Shown: positions 24,985 to 34,875, counted from the first letter of the stretch. The stretch is DNA of 64,000 nucleotides from Virgisporangium aliadipatigenens (GCF_016863615.1 NZ_BOPF01000009.1:186001-250000), one strand, 5' to 3'. Program-made: numbers and translations. Notes: generated from the sequence alone by a model not told the origin.

Positions 24985-26198
24985 GGCAGCTCGGCGCGTA
25001 GCGTCGTCGGCCCGCCGGTGGGACTGTCCACTGTGAACCGTCCACGTAGGACGGACACCCGGTCGTTGAGCCCGACCAGACCGGTGCCCCGGTCCGGGCT
25101 CGCCCCGCCCACGCCGTCGTCGCGGATCTCGAGGCGCACGAACGCGCCGACGCGCCGGCAGGAGACCCACGCCCGGGTCGCCGCGCTGTGCCTGGCGATG
25201 TTGGTCAGGGCCTCCCCGATGATGAACCACGCGGCGGCCTCGACGTGCTCGGGAGGCCGGTCCGGCAGGTCGATCCGCACCTCCACCGGAACGGTGCAGC
25301 GTTCGGCCAGTTCGGCGACGGCCGGCGCCAAGCCCCGGTTGGTGAGTACCTGCGGATGGATGCCGTGCACGAGTTCGCGCAGTTCGGCGAGGGCGGTGCG
25401 GGCCTGTCGGTAGGCCCGGTCGACCGCCTCACGCGCCGGCGGCGGGCCGTCGGCGAGGTGCAGCCGGGCCACGCCCAGCGACATGATGAGCCCGGTGAGC
25501 CGCTGCTGGGCGCCGTCGTGCAGGTCGCGTTCGATGCGGCGGCGTTGGGCGTCCATCGCGTCCAGGATCCGTTCCCGTGACCGGGACAGCTCGCTGACCC
25601 GCCGGTCGGTGCCGGTTCCGTCATCGCTGAGGAAGAAGCGGGTGAGGCGGGCCCGCACCGAGGCGTACGCCGTGATCAGGTACAGCGCCGGCGGCAGGAG
25701 CAGGAGCCCGAGGGGCGTGGCGGCGAAGACTCCCGGCCGGCTCGTCGGGACCAGGCCGAACAGCGCGTCGGGCTGGAACTCGGGAAACGCCGCGACGACG
25801 AGCGGATAGCAGATCACGTAGACCGGGGTCAGCGCGAGCAGCCCCAGCGTGGCGTCCACCCAGGCGAGCGCGAGGGAGAACAGCAGGGCGTAACCCAGTT
25901 CGCGCCAGGTCGCCGGTTCGCGGAACCGGGTGGCCAGCCAGCTCCAGACGCCGTCGCGGGTCGGTACGCCGTGCGGGGAGACGGCCCGCGGTCGCGGCTC
26001 GACGAGGCGGAGCCGCGCACGCTCGACCGCGCCGAACGGGATGCCGGCGAAGAGCACCGCGAGGCCCAACGCGGGCACCACGAGCAACGCGAGGACGGCC
26101 GCGATCCACACGGCGGCCACGACCCAGCCGCTCAACAGATAACCGATCGCTCGCCACGGCGACGACGAGGCGAGCAGGCGCAACGGGTTGACTGTCAT
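24972..26198 (-). CDS. Sensor histidine kinase with membrane sensor domain
   Basis: This 408-residue kinase has four N-terminal membrane segments in the arrangement of actinomycete putative sensor domains (WVVAAVWIAAVLALLVVPAL, later LLFSLALAWVDATLGLLALT and ALYLITAYASVRARLTRF). A HisKA_3 box (RRIERDLHDGAQQRLTGL, His in DLHDG) and HATPase_c (FIIGEALTNIARHS; DDGVGG; GTGLVGLNDRV) follow. The short extracytoplasmic loops suggest sensing within the membrane, as in envelope-stress kinases. It is divergent from an ABC exporter, a layout often used for antibiotic or peptide resistance. Confidence 0.9.
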   Translation of the reverse strand: MTVNPLRLLASSSPWRAIGYLLSGWVVAAVWIAAVLALLVVPALGLAVLFAGIPFGAVERARLRLVEPRPRAVSPHGVPTRDGVWSWLATRFREPATWRELGYALLFSLALAWVDATLGLLALTPVYVICYPLVVAAFPEFQPDALFGLVPTSRPGVFAATPLGLLLLPPALYLITAYASVRARLTRFFLSDDGTGTDRRVSELSRSRERILDAMDAQRRRIERDLHDGAQQRLTGLIMSLGVARLHLADGPPPAREAVDRAYRQARTALAELRELVHGIHPQVLTNRGLAPAVAELAERCTVPVEVRIDLPDRPPEHVEAAAWFIIGEALTNIARHSAATRAWVSCRRVGAFVRLEIRDDGVGGASPDRGTGLVGLNDRVSVLRGRFTVDSPTGGPTTLRAELPCAS

Positions 26199-26311
26199 GG
26201 CGGCTCAGACGCTACCCAACGGCGGGCGTGGATGTCGGTAACGCCAGCACTACCGCAGCCGCTCACGTCCGCGTCACTGACCTGCCGGCCGCACTCGCGC
26301 AGGTTTACGGG

Positions 26312-27055
26312 ATGACCGAACACACGACGCCGCCGGTCGTCCGGCTGCGCGAACTGACCAGGACATACGGCCCCGCGGACGCACCGGTGCACGCGCTTGA
26401 CGGGGTGTCGCTCGATCTTGCGGAGGGCACCTGGACCGCCGTCATGGGGCCGTCCGGATCGGGCAAGAGCACGCTGTTGCACTGTGCCGCCGGGCTGGAC
26501 CGGCCCACCTCCGGCGACGTCCTCATCGGTGGCGTGCGGCTGGGCGATCTCGACGAGACACGCCTGACCCGGCTGCGCCGCGACAGGGTGGGATTCGTCT
26601 TTCAGTCGTTCAACCTCCTGCCGTCGCTGACCGCGGAGATGAACGCCGCCCTGCCCCTGCTGCTGGCGCGCCGCAGGCCGAGGCGGGCCGAGGTCCGCGA
26701 CGCGTTGGCCGCCGTGGGGCTCGCCGACCGGGCCACACACCGTCCGGCCGAACTGTCCGGTGGGCAGCGGCAGCGGGTGGCGATCGCGCGCGCCCTGATC
26801 ACCGAGCCGCAGGTCGTCTTCGCCGACGAGCCGACCGGCGCACTGGACTCGACGAGCGGCCGCGAGGTGCTGGAACTCCTGCGGGCCCTGGTCGACGAGC
26901 GGAAGCGGGCCGTCGTCATGGTGACCCACGATCCCGTCGCCGCTTCCTACGCCGATCGGGTGGTGTTCCTGCGCGACGGCCGGGTGGCGGGCGAACAGGG
27001 GCAGCCCACGCCCCGGCGGATCGCCGAGCGGATGACCGAACTGGAGCGGCGATGA
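26312..27055 (+). CDS. ABC transporter ATP-binding protein, MacB/LolD type
   Basis: This 247-residue ATPase has Walker A GPSGSGKST (about residue 47), Q-loop FVFQSFNLLP, signature LSGGQRQRVAIARAL (about 150) and Walker B VVFADEPTGALDS (about 168). This is the standard MacB/LolD/BceA set. The ATG at 26312 is used; no strong ribosome site precedes it and translation may be leaderless. Its stop overlaps the permease ATG. It is divergent from a two-component system, the usual layout for exporters protecting against cell-envelope antibiotics. Confidence 0.93.
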   Translation: MTEHTTPPVVRLRELTRTYGPADAPVHALDGVSLDLAEGTWTAVMGPSGSGKSTLLHCAAGLDRPTSGDVLIGGVRLGDLDETRLTRLRRDRVGFVFQSFNLLPSLTAEMNAALPLLLARRRPRRAEVRDALAAVGLADRATHRPAELSGGQRQRVAIARALITEPQVVFADEPTGALDSTSGREVLELLRALVDERKRAVVMVTHDPVAASYADRVVFLRDGRVAGEQGQPTPRRIAERMTELERR

Positions 27056-29505
27056 CGGCGCTCGCGTGCTACACGTTCCGCGCCCGATGGATCGGCTTCG
27101 CCGGCTCGCTGGCGGCGGTCGCCCTCGGCGTGGCCCTGTTCACCGCGGCGGGCCTGACGCTGGCGGCCGCGATGCGCGGTTCCGATGAACCACCGCGCTG
27201 GTACATCTCCCCGTCGGTCGTCGTGGCCGGCCCGGACGGCGCCGGTTCGACGCCGCACCGCTCGGCGACGGATCCCCCGTTGCCACCGGGCGAACGCGGC
27301 TTCGTTCCCGCCGCGACCGTCCCGACACTGTCCACTGTGGACGGCGCGTCGACCGTGATCGTGGACCGCGCCGGCTACGCCCGGTACGGGCCGGCCGGCG
27401 AGGCGCATCCGTGGGCCGCCGGCGCACTGCATCCCGTGCGCATGCGCGACGGCGCGCCGCCCACCCGGGACGACCACGTGGTCGTCACCTCGCCCAGCGA
27501 CCGGCGGCCCGGCGACGTGATCACCGTCGCCACCGTGTCCGGGCCCGAACCGTTCACGGTCAGCGGCGTCGTCGACAGCGCCGCCGCACCCGCGCTGTAC
27601 GTCACCGACGCCACGGCGGCGCGGCTCGCGCGGGATCGGATCGCGGCCGTGGTCCTGCTTCCCCGGCCGGGCACCGATCCGCACACGCTCGCCGAGCGTG
27701 CACGGGCGGCGCTGGGCGATGCCACGCCCCTGCGCGTGCTGACCGGGTCCGACCGACGCGGCGCGGAACTCGATCCCGACGCCGGGCTGGAGATCGCCGC
27801 GGTGTCGTTGGTCGGGACGACCGCGGGCGTCGCCGGTGTCGTGGCCGCCGTCGTCGTGTCGGGCACGTTCGCGTTCACCGTCGCCCAGCGGCGCCGCGAG
27901 TTCGCGTTGCTGCGTGCGGCCGGAGCCACTCCCGGCCAGGTGCGTGCGGTCGTCGTCGCCGAGGCCGCGCTCGTCGGCTCCGTCGCGGGGGTGGCCGGCG
28001 CCGTGCTCGGCACGGTTCTCGCACCGGTCTTCGCCGCATGGTTGGCGCGCCACGGGATGGCACCGTCCGACTTCGCCGTCCGACCGGTCTGGTGGGCGCC
28101 CGCCGCCGGGTTCGCGCTCGGGCTCGTCGTCGCGCTGGCCGGCGCCTCGGTGGCCGCCCGTCGGGCCGCGCGCACCGCACCGGTCGACGCGCTTCGCGAG
28201 GCGTCCACCGGGCGGTCCGCCATGACCGTCACCCGGTGCGTCGCCGCGGCGTTCTGCCTCGGCGGCGTCGTGCCGATCGCGCGGCTGATGGCCGGTCCGG
28301 CGGGCGCCGCCTACCTGCTCCTGGTGGTGCTGCTCCTGATCATGGCCGGCGCGATGCTGCTGCCGGCGCTGCCGATCCCGGTCGGAACGCTGTTGACCGT
28401 CGGCCGCGGCGCGATCGCCGCACTGGCGCGCGCCGATGTGCTGGCCGAGCGGCGGCGCTACGTCTCGACCGCCGTTCCCGTGCTCATCACGATCGGCCTC
28501 GCCGGGGGCGCCCTGGTCGGGACGGCCACGATCTCCGCCACGGAGGCCGCCGCCCTGCGCCACCGGCTCACCGCGTCGGTGGTCGTCACGGCCGCCGGTG
28601 CCGCCGCGCTGCCCGTCTCGGCCGTCGAGCGAACCCGGGCCGTGCCCGGCGTGGCGGCGGCGATGCCGGTCAAGACCACCACGGTGTTCGACTCCGTCGG
28701 GGGCCGGGTGCGCGAGGTCAGCGCGTGGTACACCGACGGGCCCGCCGCCGCCACGCTGATCCGGCTGCCGGTGGCGGCGGGAACGTTCGCGGAGCTGACG
28801 GACGATTCCGTCGCCGTCAACGCCGCTCTGGCGGCTGCCCACGGCTGGCGCCCCGGAGCGCGTGCCCGGTTGTGGCTCAACGACGGCGCGGTGGCCGAGC
28901 TGCGGGTGGTCGCGGTGTTCGCCGACCGGTTGGGGCTTCCGGAGCTGTTCCTCCCGTGGTCGCTCGCCGCGGCGCACTCGACGACGCCCACGCCGGACGC
29001 GATCTACCTGGCAGTCGGCTCGCCGGCCGATCACCGTGCCGTCGACGCCGCGGTCACCGCGCTGGGCGGCACCGCACTGCCGACGGCGCAGTACCTGACC
29101 ACCCTGGACTCCGAGTTCGACCGGCTCAACCGGCTGGCGTTGCTCACCGTCCTGGGGGCGACGCTCGTCTACACCGCCATCTCGATCGCCAACACGCAGC
29201 TGATCGCCACCACGGGTCGGCGGCGGGAACTCGCGACGTTGCGCCGGATCGGTGCGACGAGAGGGCAGGTGCGGTGGCTGCTGTGGCGCGGGGCGCTCAC
29301 CGTGTGGAGTGTCGGCGTCGCGTGCGGCGGCCTGGTCACCGTCGGGACGCTGATCGCCATCCACGCCGCGCTCGGGCGGTCGACCGACGCCGTGTCGACC
29401 CGGGTGCCGGTGCTTCCCCTCCTCGCGGTCGTCGTCTGCTGCGGGGCCATCACCGTCGCCGCGGGGGTGGCTCCGGCCTGGCGGCCGCCGGGGCGGCGCC
29501 CGTGA
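27052..29505 (+). CDS. FtsX-type ABC transporter permease
   Basis: This 817-residue permease has two FtsX domains. The first is at about residues 255-390 (FTVAQRRREFALLRAAGATP, then VRAVVVAEAALVGS). The second is at about 690-810 (TTGRRRELATLRRIGATR, then VRWLLWRGALTVWS). Large extracytoplasmic portions precede each, plus an N-terminal anchor. The conserved RRRE(F/L)A.LR coupling motif occurs in both copies. ATG overlaps the ATPase stop (ATGA). It contains one copy of the repeated palindrome TCCACTGTGGA. Confidence 0.92.
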   Translation: MTALACYTFRARWIGFAGSLAAVALGVALFTAAGLTLAAAMRGSDEPPRWYISPSVVVAGPDGAGSTPHRSATDPPLPPGERGFVPAATVPTLSTVDGASTVIVDRAGYARYGPAGEAHPWAAGALHPVRMRDGAPPTRDDHVVVTSPSDRRPGDVITVATVSGPEPFTVSGVVDSAAAPALYVTDATAARLARDRIAAVVLLPRPGTDPHTLAERARAALGDATPLRVLTGSDRRGAELDPDAGLEIAAVSLVGTTAGVAGVVAAVVVSGTFAFTVAQRRREFALLRAAGATPGQVRAVVVAEAALVGSVAGVAGAVLGTVLAPVFAAWLARHGMAPSDFAVRPVWWAPAAGFALGLVVALAGASVAARRAARTAPVDALREASTGRSAMTVTRCVAAAFCLGGVVPIARLMAGPAGAAYLLLVVLLLIMAGAMLLPALPIPVGTLLTVGRGAIAALARADVLAERRRYVSTAVPVLITIGLAGGALVGTATISATEAAALRHRLTASVVVTAAGAAALPVSAVERTRAVPGVAAAMPVKTTTVFDSVGGRVREVSAWYTDGPAAATLIRLPVAAGTFAELTDDSVAVNAALAAAHGWRPGARARLWLNDGAVAELRVVAVFADRLGLPELFLPWSLAAAHSTTPTPDAIYLAVGSPADHRAVDAAVTALGGTALPTAQYLTTLDSEFDRLNRLALLTVLGATLVYTAISIANTQLIATTGRRRELATLRRIGATRGQVRWLLWRGALTVWSVGVACGGLVTVGTLIAIHAALGRSTDAVSTRVPVLPLLAVVVCCGAITVAAGVAPAWRPPGRRP
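27331..27341. repeat. Copy of the iterated palindrome TCCACWGTGGA
   Basis: TCCACTGTGGA lies inside the permease gene, where it encodes part of LSTVDG. Exact copies recur at 35733 and 36671, and one-mismatch copies at 7547, 25027 and 34142. Confidence 0.7.
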
Positions 29506-29520
29506 CCGCCGCTGCCGGGG

Positions 29521-30393
29521 TCACCGTCCCGGACCGGTGTCGATCATCGACCAGCTGGCGATCAGTCGGAGCTGCTCCTCGGCGGCCGAACCCGGCTCGG
29601 CCGCGTAGGAGGTCAGCCGGTGCGAGGCGTCGGCGGCGGTCGGCAGTTCCATCGAGTGGTAGGCCAGCTCGATGGTGCCCACCACCGGGTGGCGGAACCG
29701 CTTGACGCCGTGGTTGCGCAACAGAATGTCGTGCGCGGCCCACCGCCGGCCGAACTCCGTACTGGCCGCCGACAGCTCGTCGATCAGCCCGCGCAAGCCC
29801 GCGTCACACGGGAACCGCCCGGCCTCGGCGCGCAGCAGCGCGACGACCGTGTCGGCGGCGCCCGCCCAGTCGTCGTAGAAGTGACCGGCTCCGGGATCCA
29901 GGAAGTGGTACCTCGCGAGGTTGTCCCGGGCGACGTCGCCGGCCAGCATCGGCGCGAACAGGGCACGGCCGAGCGCGTTGCCCGCCAGCACGTCCCAGCG
30001 GCCGTTCGTGACGAACGCCGCGCTCATCGTCATCGCGTCCAGCATCCACCGCACCTGGGGCGGCAGCGGCTCCGCCGCCCGGCAGCGACGGCTGCGGGTG
30101 ACCTGCCGAGCCGCCCGGGACAGCTCGAACAGATAGGTGCGCTCCTCGTCGTCGAGTTGCAGCGCCCGGGCGACGGCGTCCAGCACCTCCTCGGAGACAC
30201 CGGCGATGTGGCCCTTCTCCAGGCGCCGGTACCACTCGCTGCTCACCCCGGCCAGCATCGCCACCTCCTCGCGGCGCAGTCCGGGCACCCGCCGCCGCAG
30301 GCCGTGCGGGAGGCCAGCCTGCGCGGGACTGATCCGCCCGCGCCGGCTGGCCAGGAAGTCACGGACGGCCGCGCGATTGTCTTTGCCGGTCAC
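29521..30393 (-). CDS. XRE-family regulator with MmyB-like ligand domain
   Basis: This 290-residue protein has an N-terminal HTH (RRREEVAMLAGVSSEWYRR-type sequence, with GLRREEVAMLAGVS at about residues 35-55) followed by the MmyB-like PAS-fold domain (WDVLAGNALGRALF, later FRHPVVGTIELAYHSMELP), which binds a hydrophobic ligand in characterised relatives. The GTG at 30393 is the start. It lies 54 bases downstream of the alcohol dehydrogenase on the same strand, so it probably regulates that gene or itself. Confidence 0.9.
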   Translation of the reverse strand: MTGKDNRAAVRDFLASRRGRISPAQAGLPHGLRRRVPGLRREEVAMLAGVSSEWYRRLEKGHIAGVSEEVLDAVARALQLDDEERTYLFELSRAARQVTRSRRCRAAEPLPPQVRWMLDAMTMSAAFVTNGRWDVLAGNALGRALFAPMLAGDVARDNLARYHFLDPGAGHFYDDWAGAADTVVALLRAEAGRFPCDAGLRGLIDELSAASTEFGRRWAAHDILLRNHGVKRFRHPVVGTIELAYHSMELPTAADASHRLTSYAAEPGSAAEEQLRLIASWSMIDTGPGR

Positions 30394-30447
30394 GCACCAA
30401 CAGTACGAGCGGCGCGGGCGCGCAGCCGGGTCGCGTTTCTACCCCCT

Positions 30448-31485
30448 TCAGGGAGTGATCAGAACCTTCAGGGCCGTGCGCGCGGCCATGTCGCGATAGC
30501 CGTCCGGAACGCCGTCGAGGCCCGTGGCGACGTCGAAGACGCGGCCCGGTGCGAGTGTGCCGTCGAGGATCCCGGGCAGCAGCTCCTCGATGTAGGCGCG
30601 GGTCGGTGCGGCTCCCCCGACCAGCCGCACGTTGCGCAGGAAGAGGCTGTCGATGCCGATCGGCGCCTCCTCGTACTGCGGGACACCGACCCGGCTGATC
30701 GTGCCGCCGGCCCGGACCACGCCGACCGCCTGGTCGTACGCGGCGCGGGTGCCGACCGCCTCGACGACGACCGGTGCGCCGTGACCGCCGAGGATCGCCC
30801 GAACCGCCGCAACGCCTTCCGCGCCGCGCTCGGACACCACGTGCGTGGCGCCGAACTCCCGGCCCAGGTCGGTCCGCGCCCGGTGGCGCCCCATCAGGAC
30901 GATCCGTTCGGCACCCAGCCGGGCGGCCGACAGCACCGCCAGCAGCCCGACGGCTCCGTCCCCGATCACCGCGACGGTGCTGCCGGGCGCCACCCCGCCG
31001 GCCACCGCCGCGTGATGACCGGTTCCGAACACGTCCGAGAGCGTGAGCAGCGACGGGATCAGCGCCGCGTCGACGCCGGCCGGCACCTTGACCAGGGTCC
31101 CGTCGGCGAACGGCACCCGCACCGCCTCCGCCTGCCCGCCCTCCTCGGCCTCCAGGTCCCACATGCTGAAGCGCTCGCAGGCGTTCTGCCTGCCTTCGAG
31201 GCAGAACACGCACGTGCCGTCCGAGATGATCCAGGGGGCGATGACCAGATCGCCCTTGCCGAGCGTGCGCACCTCGCTGCCGACGTCCTCGACCACCCCG
31301 ACGAACTCGTGCCCCATCCGCGCCGGAGGCCGACCGGCCGGCATGCCGGCGTAGGGCCACAGATCCGAGCCGCAGACGCAGGCGGCGCTCACCCGGACCA
31401 GGGCGTCGGTCGGCAGTTTCAGGACGGGATCGGGAACGTTCTCGACGCGGACGTCGCCGGCGCCGTACAGGAGTGTCGCTCGCAT
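30448..31485 (-). CDS. Zinc-dependent alcohol dehydrogenase (MDR family)
   Basis: This 345-residue medium-chain dehydrogenase has catalytic zinc ligands Cys in VCGSDLW and the His-Glu pair in MGHEFVG, and a Rossmann motif IGDGAVGLLA (about 165). The structural-zinc loop DGTCVFCLEGRQNAC has three Cys with Asp at the first position, as in some homologues. ATG at 31485 is preferred; another in-frame ATG lies nine bases upstream. It is followed by the XRE regulator, a frequent pair. The alcohol or aldehyde substrate is not known. Confidence 0.9.
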   Translation of the reverse strand: MRATLLYGAGDVRVENVPDPVLKLPTDALVRVSAACVCGSDLWPYAGMPAGRPPARMGHEFVGVVEDVGSEVRTLGKGDLVIAPWIISDGTCVFCLEGRQNACERFSMWDLEAEEGGQAEAVRVPFADGTLVKVPAGVDAALIPSLLTLSDVFGTGHHAAVAGGVAPGSTVAVIGDGAVGLLAVLSAARLGAERIVLMGRHRARTDLGREFGATHVVSERGAEGVAAVRAILGGHGAPVVVEAVGTRAAYDQAVGVVRAGGTISRVGVPQYEEAPIGIDSLFLRNVRLVGGAAPTRAYIEELLPGILDGTLAPGRVFDVATGLDGVPDGYRDMAARTALKVLITP

Positions 31486-31561
31486 GCCGACCATGCAATC
31501 GCGCGGTGCGCGGCGGCGGCAGAGCGCGTTTGTGGGGGTAGTGGATGTGCCCCGCGGATGT

Positions 31562-32536
31562 TCAGGTCGCCGTCAGGCCGAGGTCGGACATGACCGCGTC
31601 GAGGCGGGCCCGTTCCTGCGCCAGGAAGCGGTCGAACGCGGGCCCGCCCAGATACGCGTCGCTCCAGCCGTTGCGGGCGAGCGCGGCACGCCACTGCGCC
31701 GAGCGCACCAGCCGGTCGACCAGTTCGCGCAGGGCCCGGGCGTCCTCGGCGTGCAGCCCGGGCGGGGCGATGATGCCGCGCCAGTTCGCGAACTCCAGGT
31801 CCACGCCGGCCTCGCGCAGTGTCGGCGCGTCCAGCCCCGGCACCCGGGCCGGTCCGGTGACGGCCAGCACCCGCAGCGTTCCGGTACGCACCTGGTCGGC
31901 GTACTCGCCCACACCGGACACCCCGAACGCGACCCGCTTGCCGAGGATCGCGGCGAGCAGTTCGCCGCCGCCGTCGTAGCGCTCGTAACGCACCGTGGGC
32001 GGGGCGACACCGATCGCACGGGCGAGCAGCATCGGAGCGAGGTGGTCCGGCCCGCCGGGCAGCGAACCGCCGCCGACCGGCACCGACGCGGGCGCCTCCC
32101 GCCAGGCCGTCACGAGGTCGGACAGGGTCCGGAACGGCGCGTCACGGGTCACCACGATCATGTTCGGCTCCTGGATGAGCCTGGCGATCGGAGTGGTCTC
32201 GCGCAGTGCGGCCGTGGCGCCGCTGTGCTCGCTCGCCACCACGCCGAGGCCCATGAGCATGAGCAGCGAACCGCGGCCGCGTTCGTAGACGAGGCGTTGG
32301 ACACCGACGGAGCCGCCGGCGCCGGGCAGGTTGAACACCTCCACGCCGCGCACCAGACCGGCGTCCTCCAGGGCCTTGGCCAGCGTGCGGGCGGTGACGT
32401 CGTAGCCGCTGCCGGGGGCGTTCGGCACCATGACGCGCAGTCCGGCGAGCGGGTCCCGGCCCCGGTCGATCGCGAGCAGCAGCACCGCGGCGACCGCGAG
32501 GAGGGCCGCCACCGCCGAGAGCCGCCGGACGGGCAT
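31562..32536 (-). CDS. TctC-family solute-binding protein, membrane-anchored
   Basis: This 324-residue protein of the tripartite tricarboxylate transporter binding family has the typical MVPNAPGSGYDVTARTLAKA segment near residue 36 and NLPGAGGSVGVQRL. The N-terminus is a basic segment plus a hydrophobic helix (AALLAVAAVLLLAI) with no Cys, so it is not a lipoprotein and may remain anchored by the uncleaved helix. It is divergent from the DcuS-like kinase rather than with tctBA. In Bordetella, an extracytoplasmic protein of this family takes part in signalling to the adjacent kinase; a similar role here is an inference. Confidence 0.85.
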   Translation of the reverse strand: MPVRRLSAVAALLAVAAVLLLAIDRGRDPLAGLRVMVPNAPGSGYDVTARTLAKALEDAGLVRGVEVFNLPGAGGSVGVQRLVYERGRGSLLMLMGLGVVASEHSGATAALRETTPIARLIQEPNMIVVTRDAPFRTLSDLVTAWREAPASVPVGGGSLPGGPDHLAPMLLARAIGVAPPTVRYERYDGGGELLAAILGKRVAFGVSGVGEYADQVRTGTLRVLAVTGPARVPGLDAPTLREAGVDLEFANWRGIIAPPGLHAEDARALRELVDRLVRSAQWRAALARNGWSDAYLGGPAFDRFLAQERARLDAVMSDLGLTAT

Positions 32537-32650
32537 GCGCCACAGCGTGCCACGCCGGGGCGCCGATGCGAGCGGTTGTGGTCCTTTTGGTCGCGGTTCC
32601 CCGCCGCCGGAGCCTTGCCATGCCGCCGACCAGCGCCTTTATTGAGAGTC

Positions 32651-34207
32651 ATGCGCCGCCGGATGTCTCTCGCCGGGCAGCTCCTGCTGTTCCAGCTCGG
32701 GGTCGTGCTGCTCGTCGTGGTGGCCGTCGGGGCGGTGTCGCTCGCCGAGGCGAACGCCGCTTTCCGCACCGACGAGGGGCGTCGCCTCCGTTCCATCGCG
32801 GAAAACCTGGCGGCCGAGAGCACCGTGCGGACCGGGCTGACCGACGCGGTGTGGCGCGAGACGCTCGCGGCGCGGGCGGAGAACGCCCGCGCGGTCTCCG
32901 GCGCGACCTACGTGATGATCGGCGACCGGCGGGGTGTCCTGGTGACCGGCCCGAACGCCGGCCGCCCCGCCGACCTCGGCGACAGCGACGTGCGCCGCGG
33001 CCGCTCCTGGGTCGGCGTCCTCGACGACGGCGCCCGCCGCCTCGTGGCGCACGCGCCCGTGCTGGCCGAGCCGGACGGCGCCATCGTCGGTTTCGTCATC
33101 GTCGGGCTCACCTTCCCGACGTTCGCCGGCCAGCTCGCCAACGCCACCCCGGGCCTGCTGGTGTATCTGACGCTCGGCCTGGCGCTCGGGGTGACGGGTT
33201 CGCTGCTGCTGGCCCGGCGGGTCAAGCGCCAGACGCTCGGCCTCGAACCGGCCGAGATCACCGGTCTGGTGGAGCACCGCGAGGCGATGCTGCACGGCAT
33301 CAAGGAGGGGGTCATCGGCATCGACCCGGCCGGGCGGGTCACGCTCGCCAACGACGAGGCGATCCGGCTGTTGGGCCTGCGACCCGACGCGGTCGGGCAG
33401 CCGCTGTCCGGACAGCGGCTGCCGGCCGGGGTGTGCGACGTGCTGACCGGCCGGATCGCCGGTGCCGACCAGGTGGTGCTGCGCGAGGACCGGGTGCTCG
33501 TGCTCAACCGCATGCCGGTGATCGTGCGCGGGCGGGAGGTCGGTTCGGTGACGACGCTGCGCGACCGCACCGAGCTGACCGCGCTGCGCCGCGAACTCGA
33601 CCTGAGCCGCAACACCACCGACACGTTGCGTGCGCAGGCACACGAGTTCACCAACCGGCTGCACACCATCGCGGGGCTGGTGCAGCTGGGCGAGTACGAC
33701 GAGGTGGTCCGCTTCGTCGACCGGACCAGCCGGCAGCAGGAGGATCTGCGGCACGTGACGTCGCGCATCGGTGACCCGGCGGTCGCGGCCCTGCTGGTGG
33801 CGAAGGCCAGCCTCGCCGCCGAGCACGGCGTGGACCTGCGCATCGACCCGGACGCCGCGATCGGCCCGCTGGCGGAGCCGCTGTCGGCGGAGCTGGTGAC
33901 CGTGGTCGGCAACCTGGTCGACAACGCGCTCGACGCGGCCGGGGCCGGCGGCTGGGTGTCGGTGTCCCTTGTGGACGGTGACGAGATCGTGGTGAGCGTC
34001 TGCGACTCCGGGGCCGGCGTGCCGCCGGAGCGCAGCGACGACGTCTTCCTGCGGGGATTCAGCACGAAGGACGCGCCGGGCGGGGCGCGCGGGTTCGGGC
34101 TCGCGCTGACCCGCTCGATCTGCGTGCGCCACGGCGGATCGGCCACTGTGGACGGTGCGGCGTTCACCGCGCGGATTCCCCGCACGCCTGCGGCGGCGCG
34201 GCGATGA
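32651..34207 (+). CDS. DcuS/CitA-type sensor histidine kinase
   Basis: This 518-residue kinase has a first membrane helix (about residues 10-30), an extracytoplasmic PAS-like domain with YVMIGDRRGVLVTGPNAGRP, a second helix (GLLVYLTLGLALGVTGSLLL, about 170-190), a cytoplasmic PAS domain (IKEGVIGIDPAGRVTLANDE), the SPOB-like dimerisation helix LRAQAHEFTNRLHTIAGLVQ with the phospho-His in HEFTN, and HATPase_c (VGNLVDNALDAAG; GFGLALTRSICVRHGG). This family senses C4-dicarboxylates or citrate. It is coupled to its regulator by an ATGA overlap. Confidence 0.93.
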   Translation: MRRRMSLAGQLLLFQLGVVLLVVVAVGAVSLAEANAAFRTDEGRRLRSIAENLAAESTVRTGLTDAVWRETLAARAENARAVSGATYVMIGDRRGVLVTGPNAGRPADLGDSDVRRGRSWVGVLDDGARRLVAHAPVLAEPDGAIVGFVIVGLTFPTFAGQLANATPGLLVYLTLGLALGVTGSLLLARRVKRQTLGLEPAEITGLVEHREAMLHGIKEGVIGIDPAGRVTLANDEAIRLLGLRPDAVGQPLSGQRLPAGVCDVLTGRIAGADQVVLREDRVLVLNRMPVIVRGREVGSVTTLRDRTELTALRRELDLSRNTTDTLRAQAHEFTNRLHTIAGLVQLGEYDEVVRFVDRTSRQQEDLRHVTSRIGDPAVAALLVAKASLAAEHGVDLRIDPDAAIGPLAEPLSAELVTVVGNLVDNALDAAGAGGWVSVSLVDGDEIVVSVCDSGAGVPPERSDDVFLRGFSTKDAPGGARGFGLALTRSICVRHGGSATVDGAAFTARIPRTPAAARR

Positions 34208-34875
34208 TCCGGGTCCTGGTCGTGGACGACGACTTCATGGTCGCGCGGGTCCATCGAGGTTTCGTCGAACGGGTTCCCGGCTACGCGGTCGAGGCGATGG
34301 CGCACACCGGCGCGCAGGCGCTGGCGGCGATCGAGGAACACCGGCCGCATCTGGTGCTGCTGGACATCTACCTGCCCGACGTGTCGGGCCTGGAGGTGCT
34401 GCGCCGGGTGCGGGAGAGCGCGGTGCCGGTGGACGTGCTGGCGATCACCGCCGCCCGGGACGTGGCGACCATCCGCACGGCGCTGCGCGGCGGCGTCGTG
34501 CACTACCTGATCAAGCCGTTCACCTTCGAGGTGCTGCGCGACCGGCTGGACCGCTACGCGGCCGCGCACCGCCGGCTCGCCGGCGACGGCGACGTGGCCC
34601 AGGACGACGTCGACCGACTCTTCGGCGCGTTACGGCCGGCGCGGATCAGCCTGCCGAAGGGGTTGACCGCGCCGACCGCCGACCTGATCCGCACCGTGCT
34701 GATGGCCGCCGACGGGGACCTGTCGGCGAGCGAGTGCGCCGACGCCGCGCAGCTGTCGCGGGTCAGCACGCGCCGCTATCTGGAGTACTTCGTGGAGGCC
34801 GGCACCGCGCGGGTTCGCCTGCGCTACGGCGGTACCGGCCGCCCACAGCGGCGCTACCTCTGGACGGGTCCCTGA
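34204..34875 (+). CDS. DcuR/CitB-type response regulator
   Basis: This 223-residue regulator has a receiver domain (VVDDDFMVARVH; phospho-acceptor Asp in LVLLDIYLPD about residue 55; Thr in AITAARD; Lys in HYLIKPF) and a C-terminal HTH (SASECADAAQLSRVSTRRYL) of the CitB family. ATG overlaps the kinase stop. Together they should switch on the flanking tricarboxylate transporter genes. The stop lies 13 bases from the convergent tctA stop. Confidence 0.92.
   Translation: MIRVLVVDDDFMVARVHRGFVERVPGYAVEAMAHTGAQALAAIEEHRPHLVLLDIYLPDVSGLEVLRRVRESAVPVDVLAITAARDVATIRTALRGGVVHYLIKPFTFEVLRDRLDRYAAAHRRLAGDGDVAQDDVDRLFGALRPARISLPKGLTAPTADLIRTVLMAADGDLSASECADAAQLSRVSTRRYLEYFVEAGTARVRLRYGGTGRPQRRYLWTGP

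Noticed and set aside
26947-29705. Open frames of about 760-805 codons overlapping the FtsX permease on both strands
   Set aside because: The permease frame has two FtsX domains and ATGA coupling. The other frames are low-complexity Arg/Gly/Asp translations.
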